From the NCBI GenBank assembly GCA_009691355.1, contig SICW01000002.1, positions 1-36,880 of the forward strand: 36,880 nucleotides of DNA, given 5' to 3'. The notes beneath the pieces are model-generated. The model searched no databases. It saw nothing but the letters and a program-made list of their open reading frames with translations, and was not told the DNA's origin. Every line of letters begins with the position of its first letter. Position 1 is the first letter of the stretch. Below are positions 6,774-15,122 of the stretch, one piece after another. The stretch comes from Candidatus Woesearchaeota archaeon. Lineage in GTDB: Archaea > Nanobdellota > Nanobdellia > SCGC-AAA011-G17 > GW2011-AR17. The position numbers were made by a program, and so were the translations under genes.

Positions 6774-8099
6774 TTATCTTCGTGTAAAGACAGAACCTTT
6801 CTTTCTTCCAAAGCTTGGACCACGATGTTCTTCTTCTCGTCTTCCACTACCAGCAGATGAGCCTCTAGAAGAACCAGAACTTCTTCCACGACCACCACCA
6901 GAACCACCACGGAAAGAGCCACCGCCTCTTCCACCAAAACCACCACTACGAGGACTGTCTCTGTCGCCTTGAAGGTCTTTCTGGAAGTTTACCTTCTCAA
7001 ATTGAGGAAGGTCTTCTTTTCGAATGTTTAAAGAACGATCGCTAAGAACATGGTTGAAATTTTCGTAATCGTGTTCTGCTAATAGAGTTACTGCATCCCC
7101 TTCTGCACCTGCACGAGCTGTTCTTCCTATTCTGTGTACATACTCATCTGCAGTTTTTGGAACGTCGTAGTTATAGACATGAGAAACATTCTTAATATCT
7201 AATCCACGAGCTGCAACATCAGTTGCTACAAGGATATTGATACTTTCTTTCTTTAGGTTGTCTAGTGCGTACATTCTTTTACTTTGGGTTAAACCACCAT
7301 GGATAGCCATTGCTTTGATCCCTTGCCCACGAAGATTTCGTGTGACTTGATCAACAGCACGTCGCGTACCACAAAAGACTATAGCCATACCTGAAGGACT
7401 AAGCTTGATAAGACTCACTAATAAAGAGAACTTCTCATGATTTCTTACTACGTAATATCTTTGCTTGAGTAAGTGTTTTGCTACATGCACTTCTGCTTTA
7501 ATTGTTACAGGATGACGTAAGTATCTCTGTATTAATTGTTGAATACTTGCAGATAATGTTGCACTGAATAGAAGAGTTTGTCTTTCTTTTGGAATATGCT
7601 TGATGATTCTTTCTACATCTTCGATGAAACCCATCTCAAACATTTTATCTGCTTCATCTAAAACCAAGACTTTTACTTTTCCGAAATTTATTGTTCCTCT
7701 TTCTAAATGATCCAGGATTCTTCCAGGAGTTCCAACAACAACATCTGCACGTTGAATAGCATTAATTTGTGGACCAATAGCTACTCCACCATAGACACTT
7801 GTTATTCTTGCACCACTGAATTTACTAAAAGATAATAATGCATCACTGACTTGTACACAGAGTTCTCTGGTAGGGGTCAAAATTAATGATTGTAAGCCTT
7901 TGCCATTTTCTATTTTTTCTAAAAGGGGAAGGCCAAAAGCTGCGGTTTTTCCTGAACCAGTACTAGACTGGCCAACAACGTCCTTACCATTTTTAATCTC
8001 AGGTATACATTTTTCCTGAATTTGCGTCGCGTTTTCATAACCAAGGGCTTTGATTGCCTTTAGAACATTATGATTTAAGTTTAATTCTTCTACTAACAT
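6774..8099 (-). CDS. DEAD-box RNA helicase with glycine/arginine-rich tail
   Basis: This is an ATP-dependent RNA unwinding enzyme. From the longest start the motifs are Q motif TQIQ (31-34), SSTGSGKT (51-58, Walker A), PTREL (82-86), TPGR (130-133), DEAD (154-157), SAT (185-187), and HRIGRTARAG about 335. Residues about 395-447 are low-complexity Gly, Arg and Ser (GGFGGRGGGSFRGGSGGG and similar), an RGG-like RNA-binding tail. I start at the ATG at 8099 (MLVEELNL). The ATG at 8117 lies only 18 bp from the CTTTATAAAG box and would fall upstream of the expected transcript start. Likely roles are ribosome assembly, RNA decay or cold adaptation. Confidence 0.92.
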   Translation of the reverse strand: MLVEELNLNHNVLKAIKALGYENATQIQEKCIPEIKNGKDVVGQSSTGSGKTAAFGLPLLEKIENGKGLQSLILTPTRELCVQVSDALLSFSKFSGARITSVYGGVAIGPQINAIQRADVVVGTPGRILDHLERGTINFGKVKVLVLDEADKMFEMGFIEDVERIIKHIPKERQTLLFSATLSASIQQLIQRYLRHPVTIKAEVHVAKHLLKQRYYVVRNHEKFSLLVSLIKLSPSGMAIVFCGTRRAVDQVTRNLRGQGIKAMAIHGGLTQSKRMYALDNLKKESINILVATDVAARGLDIKNVSHVYNYDVPKTADEYVHRIGRTARAGAEGDAVTLLAEHDYENFNHVLSDRSLNIRKEDLPQFEKVNFQKDLQGDRDSPRSGGFGGRGGGSFRGGSGGGRGRSSGSSRGSSAGSGRREEEHRGPSFGRKKGSVFTRR

Positions 8100-8130
8100 T
8101 TTATTTCCTAAACTCATGAGATATGTTGCC

Positions 8131-8140
8131 CTTTATAAAG
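8131..8140 (-). promoter_or_regulatory. Palindromic TATA box of the helicase gene
   Basis: CTTTATAAAG is centred 36.5 bp from the ATG at 8099, implying a leader of about 9 nt. The rest of the 190-bp gap up to 8288 shows no gene, no clear RNA structure and no second promoter. Confidence 0.45.
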
Positions 8141-8287
8141 CTGTGGTTGAGTCGTAGATGGTCTTAAAGCCAAGAATGCCGGATTTAGGTCATTTTAAGA
8201 AGAATTCTAAGCCCATTATTCTTGTCATTTTCCTTCTAAAAGTCTCCTTGTGGAGTAAATTACCCTGAAAAAGAAGAACAAATCAGG

Positions 8288-8803
8288 TTACTCGTATCTA
8301 TGTGTTTTAAGATAAGTCTTTATGTCTGCAATAAAAGCAGAAGCATCTTTTCCCAGCTCTGACTGATACCTGGACCATTTCCCCTTTGCAATCAGTTTAT
8401 CATAAATTTCACGAAAAAGCGTTTGATAGGCATTTTTTTTGGATAAGGTCCAATCGGACTCAATGTCTTTTTCAATAAAGTTTGCAATTTTTATGGTGAC
8501 CGTCCCTTTCTGTGCAGACTTCTTCTTTCCATCATGTAACTCTATTTGAATATTTTCTGCTTCAGCTTTAAAATCAATACTAAAAAGAAACTTGGTATAA
8601 TCATCTACGCGCTTATCTGCAACCCATTGAAATGAATAGAGTTTCTTTCCTTCTGCAAGTATTTTTTCTGTATAATCTGTCTCTGCAGCATCATAACCCC
8701 TTAAACTAAGCCATTTCTTTAAATAATTATATAATTCTTTTTGGTCATAGACTAAAGTACTGCTAATTGTTTTTGCAGGACTGAGAAAATCTTTTACACC
8801 CAT
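8288..8803 (-). CDS. Conserved hypothetical protein, paralogue of the gene at 8840-9331
   Basis: The 171-residue soluble protein has no signal peptide or membrane helix. It shares a clear pattern with the next gene upstream: an aromatic-rich N terminus, (E)xxWxAxKxVxxYxKFxFxI in the first third (FQWVADKRVDDYTKFLF here), then an (I)xLxDGxxxxxGxVxI strand pair, a (K)DxxxxW segment and a (Y)DKxI helix. I have an impression of similar proteins in Woesearchaeota-type genomes but can name no family or function. Its own box GATATAAA (8827-8834) lies about 28 bp upstream, so it can be expressed separately from its paralogue although only 36 bp separate them. Confidence 0.75.
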   Translation of the reverse strand: MGVKDFLSPAKTISSTLVYDQKELYNYLKKWLSLRGYDAAETDYTEKILAEGKKLYSFQWVADKRVDDYTKFLFSIDFKAEAENIQIELHDGKKKSAQKGTVTIKIANFIEKDIESDWTLSKKNAYQTLFREIYDKLIAKGKWSRYQSELGKDASAFIADIKTYLKTHRYE

Positions 8804-8839
8804 AGAGCATTTGTAGGATTTTGGGGGATATAAAGCTTT

Positions 8840-9331
8840 CTATTTCAAATGTGATTTTAACGTATTCGTAAGATCAATAGATTCTACAGCAAGCTTTCCC
8901 ATGAATTTCTTTAACTCAGCTTCAGCAATGTACTTTTCATAAAACTGACGCATCATTTCTTCATACCATACTGAACCGTATTTATTTTGGTAATCCTTCT
9001 TTATTGTTGCAGTCATCATGATCAGAACTCTTCCCCAATAGATTTCTTGACCATCTTCTAGAACAATTTTTCGTACATCTTTTGCAGTGATACTTAGATC
9101 AAAAGCAAACTTGACATACTCCGTTACTTCCTTTTCTGCAGTCCATTCCGTCTCAATTTGATCCCCAGAGCCAATGTCTTTTTCTGCGAGGCCCTTTTCA
9201 TAGAAAAAATACCCCATTTGGTTAAACCAAGAAGGAATTGACTTGAGTAGCCCCATGATATCCACATAGGAGTGATGCTTTATCTGGGCATTATTAATTA
9301 TTTTAATCTCTTTTCTTTTTTCTGCTCCCAT
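8840..9331 (-). CDS. Conserved hypothetical protein, paralogue of the gene at 8288-8803
   Basis: The 163-residue soluble protein aligns by eye with its neighbour along most of its length: ETEWTAEKEVTEYVKFAF matches FQWVADKRVDDYTKFLF, KIVLEDGQEIYWGRVLI matches QIELHDGKKKSAQKGTVTI, and FYEKYIAEAELKKF matches IYDKLIAKGKWSRY. This is a tandem duplication that has since diverged. No catalytic motif stands out; the alternating pattern suggests a mixed alpha/beta domain of the ligand- or protein-binding type. A TTAATAATA box at 9355-9363 is about 27 bp upstream of the ATG. Confidence 0.75.
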   Translation of the reverse strand: MGAEKRKEIKIINNAQIKHHSYVDIMGLLKSIPSWFNQMGYFFYEKGLAEKDIGSGDQIETEWTAEKEVTEYVKFAFDLSITAKDVRKIVLEDGQEIYWGRVLIMMTATIKKDYQNKYGSVWYEEMMRQFYEKYIAEAELKKFMGKLAVESIDLTNTLKSHLK

Positions 9332-9377
9332 TTATTCTTTATGAGAGAGAGAACTTAATAATAGTTTCGGTTAAGAA

Positions 9378-9932
9378 TTACTCTTCATCAGAAGATCTTA
9401 TTGTCTTTTCTCTATGGCACTCTGCACAAATATATTGATCATCTACTTCGTAGAGCTTTCCAAAATTTTCACAGACTTCGCAGGTGCCCTCTACAGACTT
9501 CCCTTTCTTTGTTTGTAAGCGGATATTAGATTGTTCCCGGAGTAAATCAAAAAGGGCAGGCTGTAATTTAATAATATCATTCAATGTGAGCATCCCAATG
9601 AGTTTTTTGTTATTCAGTACAGGAAGTCTTCGTACTTTTTCCCGCTTCATTATACTAATCGCTTCTGAAAGATCTTGCTCAGGAGAAATAGTATGTACTT
9701 TCTTTATCATTACTTCTTTTATTTTTGTTGCTTCTGGGTTTAATCCTTTAGCTAAAAAATGGACCAGATCCTTTTCTGTAATAATTCCTTCAAGTTGATC
9801 CTCTTTTACTATCAAGAGACTTCCTACTCTTTTTTTCGTCATTATTTTTGCGCACTCAAGAATACTCTTCAGACTAGAAATAGTCACTGGACTTATAGAC
9901 ATTGCATCTGCAGCTGTAACACCGGTGTTCAT
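9378..9932 (-). CDS. CBS-pair protein with C-terminal zinc ribbon
   Basis: The 184-residue protein has two CBS domains (about 8-65 and 70-128), each with the closing motif (EGIITEKDLV and IGMLTLNDII) that lines the nucleotide pocket. CBS pairs bind AMP, ATP or SAM and act as energy or ligand sensors. A C-terminal four-cysteine zinc ribbon follows, CxxC (151, 154) and CxxC (169, 172). The combination is common in archaea and suggests a sensor that binds nucleic acid or a partner protein; the partner is not evident. The box CCTTTTAAAGA at 9956-9966 lies 28 bp upstream. Confidence 0.85.
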   Translation of the reverse strand: MNTGVTAADAMSISPVTISSLKSILECAKIMTKKRVGSLLIVKEDQLEGIITEKDLVHFLAKGLNPEATKIKEVMIKKVHTISPEQDLSEAISIMKREKVRRLPVLNNKKLIGMLTLNDIIKLQPALFDLLREQSNIRLQTKKGKSVEGTCEVCENFGKLYEVDDQYICAECHREKTIRSSDEE

Positions 9933-10002
9933 ATGGATTATACTAGGAATACTATCCTTTTAAAGATTGTTATCTTTTAGTTATATTATCGATAAAAAGA
10001 AA

Positions 10003-10052
10003 AGTATTTAACACGTAAAACTCTTTTTTTTCTACGAAAGGGGAAATTCTAG
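10003..10052 (+). promoter_or_regulatory. Promoter and Shine-Dalgarno-type leader of the LamG protein gene
   Basis: The box GTATTTAACA (10003-10012) is about 45 bp from the ATG, not about 27. A purine-rich GAAAGGGGAAA (10035-10045) lies in the predicted 19-20 nt leader at a workable ribosome-binding distance. This gene therefore seems leadered, unlike most in the window. Confidence 0.45.
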
Positions 10053-13000
10053 ATGAGAAAAACTATAGGCAATTCTCGCTCTTTTTCTCAAATTGGAGCG
10101 AGAGTATTGAATACGAAAGGTTCTTCACTGAATAAAAAATATGTTGTGGTCTTCTTTTTGTTCCTTCTTCTTTTCTTTCTTTTAGTTTTCTTTTTTCTCA
10201 AACCTGTCTTTTTAGGCTTTACCTTTTTAGAACTAAATAATATTGTTTCTTTTACTCTTGACCCCAATTGGAACTTGAGTGAAGGATTTGTGCGAATAAA
10301 TCAAAATATCTCTTCCTATGAGAGTTATAACCTTAGTTCTTATGTTACTGATAATACATTGTCTCTGGACCTTGATTCTTATGCCTTAGAAAATGGCTAC
10401 GTATTTGTTGAGCTTTGGATCAATGGGATTATTGTTGCAAACGAATCTGTTTTCTATCAAAAACAAAGTCCTTCACAGTTTTCTTTCTTTGATCAGATCT
10501 CTTTGGCGATACAAAGTAATACCGAAGAATCTGCTGGTATTGAGAGTACAGATTCAGGATTCTTTTTAGCAAATAGTACGGGGACATACCAAGTTGACCA
10601 TGTACTTCTTGAACCGCTTAAACCTTTTATTAATGATACACTTCTTTGTAGTAATGGGTCTCTGAGTTCAGATGTTACTCAACTTCTTTATATCTGGTAT
10701 GTTAATGGAAGTTCTTTGCGTTTGGATAACCGAAGCAGCCTTGGTGTAGGAAATGCGAGTGTTCACGATAGGGTGGATTGTGCGATTATCCCTCAACAAG
10801 GAAATAGTCTTGTTGCCTACTGGCCATTTGATGAAGGATCTGGAACAGAATTTCACGAATTTGTCAATAACTACTCTGGATCAAGTAACTATTCAAACTG
10901 GACTTTAGGAAGAAATGATTATGCAATTACTCCAAATGCAACTAATAATCTTACTGTAGGAAATACTGCAGGTTTGAATCTTACTGGAAACTTTAGTTTA
11001 GAACTTTGGATCTATTCACGAGATACTACACCCCAAGAGTTATATAATTTAGATGGGTTTCGTATTTTTCTTCAATCAGGAACTATCCGAGTGCACTTCC
11101 CTCTAGGACACAATGTTAGCTCACAAAGACTGGTTTCAAAAGGAGTTCTTCCTTTGAATACATGGAACCAGATTGCTGTGACTTATGATAATACCACACT
11201 TTCTCTTTATTTGAATGGAGCACTAGATAATACTACGGCGCTCTCAGGACGGCTTGGAAATTACTCTGGAGTACTGTATTTTGGAACTGACCCTATTGCT
11301 GCAAATGGACTTAAGGGATTCATTGATGAGATTGCCTTGTACCGGATGAGTCTCACTGCACTTGAGGTCTATGATCATTATCGTTATGGGGTTTCAAGAA
11401 CTTCGAAACATAATACCTTGCTGATCAGTACAACCCAAGCAGAATTTGGCAATGGAACTTGTGCAAATGTGAATTGTATTACGCAACCAGGAAATATTAC
11501 CCTTGCTGTTGGTCTTGCCACGCCATATTCTGCTACTGGAAATTTTACTTCTCCCATTTTTGAACTTCCTAATGGATATGATGACCCTATTCTTCGATGG
11601 AATAATTTTACGCCCTTAGGAACAAATATTTCCTTACAAATACGCACAGGGATTGCTGGTGATAATGAGAGTATTTTTGGAGGAAATTTTTCTGGGCCAG
11701 ACTATACCCATAGTAAAGATCGAAACCTTCTTGTGGCATTTGATTTCTCTGAAGGAGAAGGTAACATAAGCATTTCTAAAGGGTACTTTCCTTATCAAGC
11801 AAATTTCTCTGATGTTGATTTTACTGCAAAAGGGAAACATGGATTTGGTGCAAGATTCTATGGTATTAATGGAATGACTGTAGGATATAGTCCTATACTT
11901 ACTCTTGCAAATACTCGAAATTATAGCCTTGAAATTTGGGTTGAACCTATAGATAGAATTTCAAATGTTCCTATTCTTTTTAAAAACCAATATTTTCTCT
12001 ATACAAACTCTAGTGGGAACGTTATCTTTAATGCTAGTTACTCTAGTATTACGTATAGCCTTCCCAGTGTTTCTCCACTTCCTATTGACCAATGGACTCA
12101 TATTGCAATTACACATGATTTTGATAACATTACAAGGCTCTACATCAACGGAACACTAGAGTCTAGCCTTGCAATGAATGGAACTATTGACTCTGCAATT
12201 AACTCTCTTTCCATTGGTGATGGAACGGGGTTTACTGCTTTTAATGGTACTTTAGATAGCTTTGCACTTTATAATAAGACTCTGAGTACCACTGAAGTTC
12301 TTGCACATGGACAAGATGTGTTTACCAACTCTTCTGGAGGGGAATTTACAGGGGAGTTGAATCGTTTTGTTCAGTATAGAGTTTTCTTTGTGACTAATGA
12401 TAGTACAAAAACTCCTACACTCTATGATGTTTCTCTACGTGTTTTTAATTACTCCACATTCATTTATAATCATGTTCCAGAAAATCTTTCTCTGACTTCA
12501 CCAACAAATAATACGCTGGTTAGTAGTGTGAATATTACGCTCAACTGGAATACTCCTAGAGACTTAGAAAATAATACTCGCTTCTACGAATTTATGCTTT
12601 CTAATGATTCTAACTTTAGTACGATACTTATCAGTACTCTTGCAGTGAATAATTTCTCTCGGCTAGAATATAGTGATGATAACCATACGAGTCTTATTTT
12701 CCATTTTGATACCAAAGAAAACTTTCAAAATAAAGGTGTTACTGGGACTTTCTTAAGTTATAGGACTATAGGAAAGTTTGGAAGAGGCTTTGCATTTTCT
12801 GGGGGAGGTCAATATTTCCGCTTTGGTTCTACTCCTCTTAATACGGATCAAGGAACGATTGAATTTTGGGTACAACCTTATTGGAATGCAAATGATAGCC
12901 AAGTGAACTACTTTTTGGATCAAACTGCAGATAAAGTTGCTATGAATAGGTCGGGATCACTTCTTACAGTGAGTCTTGATGCTCTAAATGCAAGTACTTT

Positions 13001-15122
13001 AACGTACAATATTAGCTCCTGGAGTGCATATGAATGGCATCATCTTGCTGTTTCTTGGAAGAGAAATGGTAATATGACTCTTTTTGTTGATGGTGCACGC
13101 GTTAATAGAACACTCTCACCTCCTTTGGTTACAGGATATGGTGAAGGTTTCTTCTATATTGGAAGTACTGCAGGTAGTAGTGGAATCTTTCCATTAAATG
13201 GAACGGTGGATGAGTTTAGAATTAGTCGTGTTGCTCGTGAAGCACTTGTAGATTTGAATACTACAAACTATACCATTACCACTGCTGATTATGCAGATAA
13301 TACCTATTACTGGAGAGTTCGTGCAATACAAAATTTTAACCTCACTCTTGAGGGTGAAAAAGAACAAGGCCCATGGTCTAGCGAAGCAATACGATTAGAT
13401 ACAAGAACACCTACACTCACTATAGATAGTTCTCCTATTGCTGTTCCATCTTCAACATTTTTCCCTATAAATATTAGTTCCAGTGAACCGACATATTGTG
13501 AATTCAAGAACCATGATGGGAGTTATGGCCCAGTAAATTTTACTTTTGGATTAAAACATAGCGTTTCTTTTAATATTAGCCTTCTCAGAGGGAACTATAC
13601 GTACTACTTTAATTGTAATGATACGGTAAATACCTTTGTTAATACCACGATGAGCTTTTATATCTTTAATAGAACGCTTAAAAATCCTACTCAAAATATA
13701 AGCACATACTCTTATCTCGCAAATATAAGCGCTAGTATTGATTTGATCACTTCAGCTGGAGAGAATATTACTACTGTTTCTTTCACCCCGAGGAATACCT
13801 TAAATGCAAAAATATTTGTCATTAAATATCCAGGGGATTTTAATCCAGAACCGCCTACAGCTGGACTAGAGTCATATATCGTTGCTTTCTGGACGGTTAT
13901 TCCTGATGATTTTCTTGTTTCTAACCTGAGTACAAATGCAAGTGTTACACTTTTTTATTCTGAAGGTGATATCTCTGGAAACTTGGCAACTAAATTTAGA
14001 CTCTATTATTATGATTATCATAAAAATGAATGGATGCCTAAAAGTGAAACTACTCCTAAAGGTGAAATGAAAATCACTTTTAGTACAAAAGATTTTGGGA
14101 CCTATACTCTCTCTGGTACTAAACCTCCAAAAAAGGCAAGTGGCACAGCAGCTGCGGAAAGTAGCATTTGGCAAACAGGTCCGTATATTCCCTTCCACGA
14201 TGAAGAAATAGTGAATTACACCACTTACGAATATCCTTATGCGCGATTGTATTCAGGAGAAGAGCAGACTATAGAACTGGACGATAGTACACTTGCACTC
14301 TTTACGGTGTATTTTGCTTCTAACACTTATTTGGAAGATGTTATTGTGAGTATTACTGGCCAAGATGCAGGAGAGGCATATGGCTCTTTTTCTATTACTT
14401 CAGAGTCTATGGAGAGCACTTCTTTAGAGTACCTCACTTTAGAATATACTGTAGATAAAGCATGGTTAGAAGAAAATGGCTATACTATAGATGATATTGT
14501 CTTTTATGATAATGATGGAAATGAATACACAGTTACTTCCGTTTCGGAAGATGAGTATTATTACTATCTCCAAAGTACGGTTAGTGGTTTTGGAACCTTT
14601 ACTATTGATGTTACTATGAATGAAGAAACTACAACAACAAGTGAAGAAAATGTATCTTCTGCTACGAATGAAAGTACAACAGACCTTACTCCACAACAGA
14701 GTTCAGTATTTAGTAATGATACTCTTGGTGCCTTCTTTACCACTCTTCTTCTTTTCCTAGCAATCATTTTTGTTTCCCATGCTGGACTTGCATTTATTCT
14801 CACCTTACAGAAAAGATATCCTTTTACTGAGAAAGATATTCTTGAAAAAGGCAAAGACTTAGGAGAATTAAAAAAACATATCTTCAAAAACCGGAGTAAA
14901 GAAGATCTTGAACAAGATCTTTTGGATCAAGGCTGGAGTAAAAGAGACTACCACACATTGCTCCAAGCTATGAAAAATCTTCCTCAAGGAAAATTAGAAA
15001 ATTATATTTATCAAAGACTTTGCATGGGGCATGATGAAGAAGAGATCTTCCAGGATCTTAAGAATGTTGGGTGGAAAGAAAATCAGATACGAAAGGAAAT
15101 TACGCGATTTCAGAATATTTAA
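10053..15122 (+). CDS. Large cell-surface protein with three LamG-like domains
   Basis: The 1689-residue protein is an exported, membrane-anchored surface protein. An N-terminal signal anchor lies at about 29-50. Three concanavalin-A-like LamG domains follow at about 250-445, 557-751 and 878-1063; each starts with a short 'xLVAYWPFDE'-type strand and contains WNQIAVTYDN / WTHIAITHDF / WHHLAVSWKR. The extracellular part is very rich in N-x-S/T sites. Around 1395-1518 a region with KAWLEENGYTIDDIVFYDN resembles the PGF-pre-PGF domain of archaeal surface proteins. A membrane helix (about 1557-1585) leads into a cytoplasmic tail with two helical repeats (DLEQDLLDQGWS and EEIFQDLKNVGWK). Likely role: adhesion to sugars or to another cell. 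It overlaps the lysS stop by three bases. Confidence 0.85.
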   Translation: MRKTIGNSRSFSQIGARVLNTKGSSLNKKYVVVFFLFLLLFFLLVFFFLKPVFLGFTFLELNNIVSFTLDPNWNLSEGFVRINQNISSYESYNLSSYVTDNTLSLDLDSYALENGYVFVELWINGIIVANESVFYQKQSPSQFSFFDQISLAIQSNTEESAGIESTDSGFFLANSTGTYQVDHVLLEPLKPFINDTLLCSNGSLSSDVTQLLYIWYVNGSSLRLDNRSSLGVGNASVHDRVDCAIIPQQGNSLVAYWPFDEGSGTEFHEFVNNYSGSSNYSNWTLGRNDYAITPNATNNLTVGNTAGLNLTGNFSLELWIYSRDTTPQELYNLDGFRIFLQSGTIRVHFPLGHNVSSQRLVSKGVLPLNTWNQIAVTYDNTTLSLYLNGALDNTTALSGRLGNYSGVLYFGTDPIAANGLKGFIDEIALYRMSLTALEVYDHYRYGVSRTSKHNTLLISTTQAEFGNGTCANVNCITQPGNITLAVGLATPYSATGNFTSPIFELPNGYDDPILRWNNFTPLGTNISLQIRTGIAGDNESIFGGNFSGPDYTHSKDRNLLVAFDFSEGEGNISISKGYFPYQANFSDVDFTAKGKHGFGARFYGINGMTVGYSPILTLANTRNYSLEIWVEPIDRISNVPILFKNQYFLYTNSSGNVIFNASYSSITYSLPSVSPLPIDQWTHIAITHDFDNITRLYINGTLESSLAMNGTIDSAINSLSIGDGTGFTAFNGTLDSFALYNKTLSTTEVLAHGQDVFTNSSGGEFTGELNRFVQYRVFFVTNDSTKTPTLYDVSLRVFNYSTFIYNHVPENLSLTSPTNNTLVSSVNITLNWNTPRDLENNTRFYEFMLSNDSNFSTILISTLAVNNFSRLEYSDDNHTSLIFHFDTKENFQNKGVTGTFLSYRTIGKFGRGFAFSGGGQYFRFGSTPLNTDQGTIEFWVQPYWNANDSQVNYFLDQTADKVAMNRSGSLLTVSLDALNASTLTYNISSWSAYEWHHLAVSWKRNGNMTLFVDGARVNRTLSPPLVTGYGEGFFYIGSTAGSSGIFPLNGTVDEFRISRVAREALVDLNTTNYTITTADYADNTYYWRVRAIQNFNLTLEGEKEQGPWSSEAIRLDTRTPTLTIDSSPIAVPSSTFFPINISSSEPTYCEFKNHDGSYGPVNFTFGLKHSVSFNISLLRGNYTYYFNCNDTVNTFVNTTMSFYIFNRTLKNPTQNISTYSYLANISASIDLITSAGENITTVSFTPRNTLNAKIFVIKYPGDFNPEPPTAGLESYIVAFWTVIPDDFLVSNLSTNASVTLFYSEGDISGNLATKFRLYYYDYHKNEWMPKSETTPKGEMKITFSTKDFGTYTLSGTKPPKKASGTAAAESSIWQTGPYIPFHDEEIVNYTTYEYPYARLYSGEEQTIELDDSTLALFTVYFASNTYLEDVIVSITGQDAGEAYGSFSITSESMESTSLEYLTLEYTVDKAWLEENGYTIDDIVFYDNDGNEYTVTSVSEDEYYYYLQSTVSGFGTFTIDVTMNEETTTTSEENVSSATNESTTDLTPQQSSVFSNDTLGAFFTTLLLFLAIIFVSHAGLAFILTLQKRYPFTEKDILEKGKDLGELKKHIFKNRSKEDLEQDLLDQGWSKRDYHTLLQAMKNLPQGKLENYIYQRLCMGHDEEEIFQDLKNVGWKENQIRKEITRFQNI

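Noticed and set aside
8118..8287. Structured RNA or riboswitch upstream of the helicase
   Set aside because: I looked for stems and C/D-box motifs on both strands and found nothing convincing.
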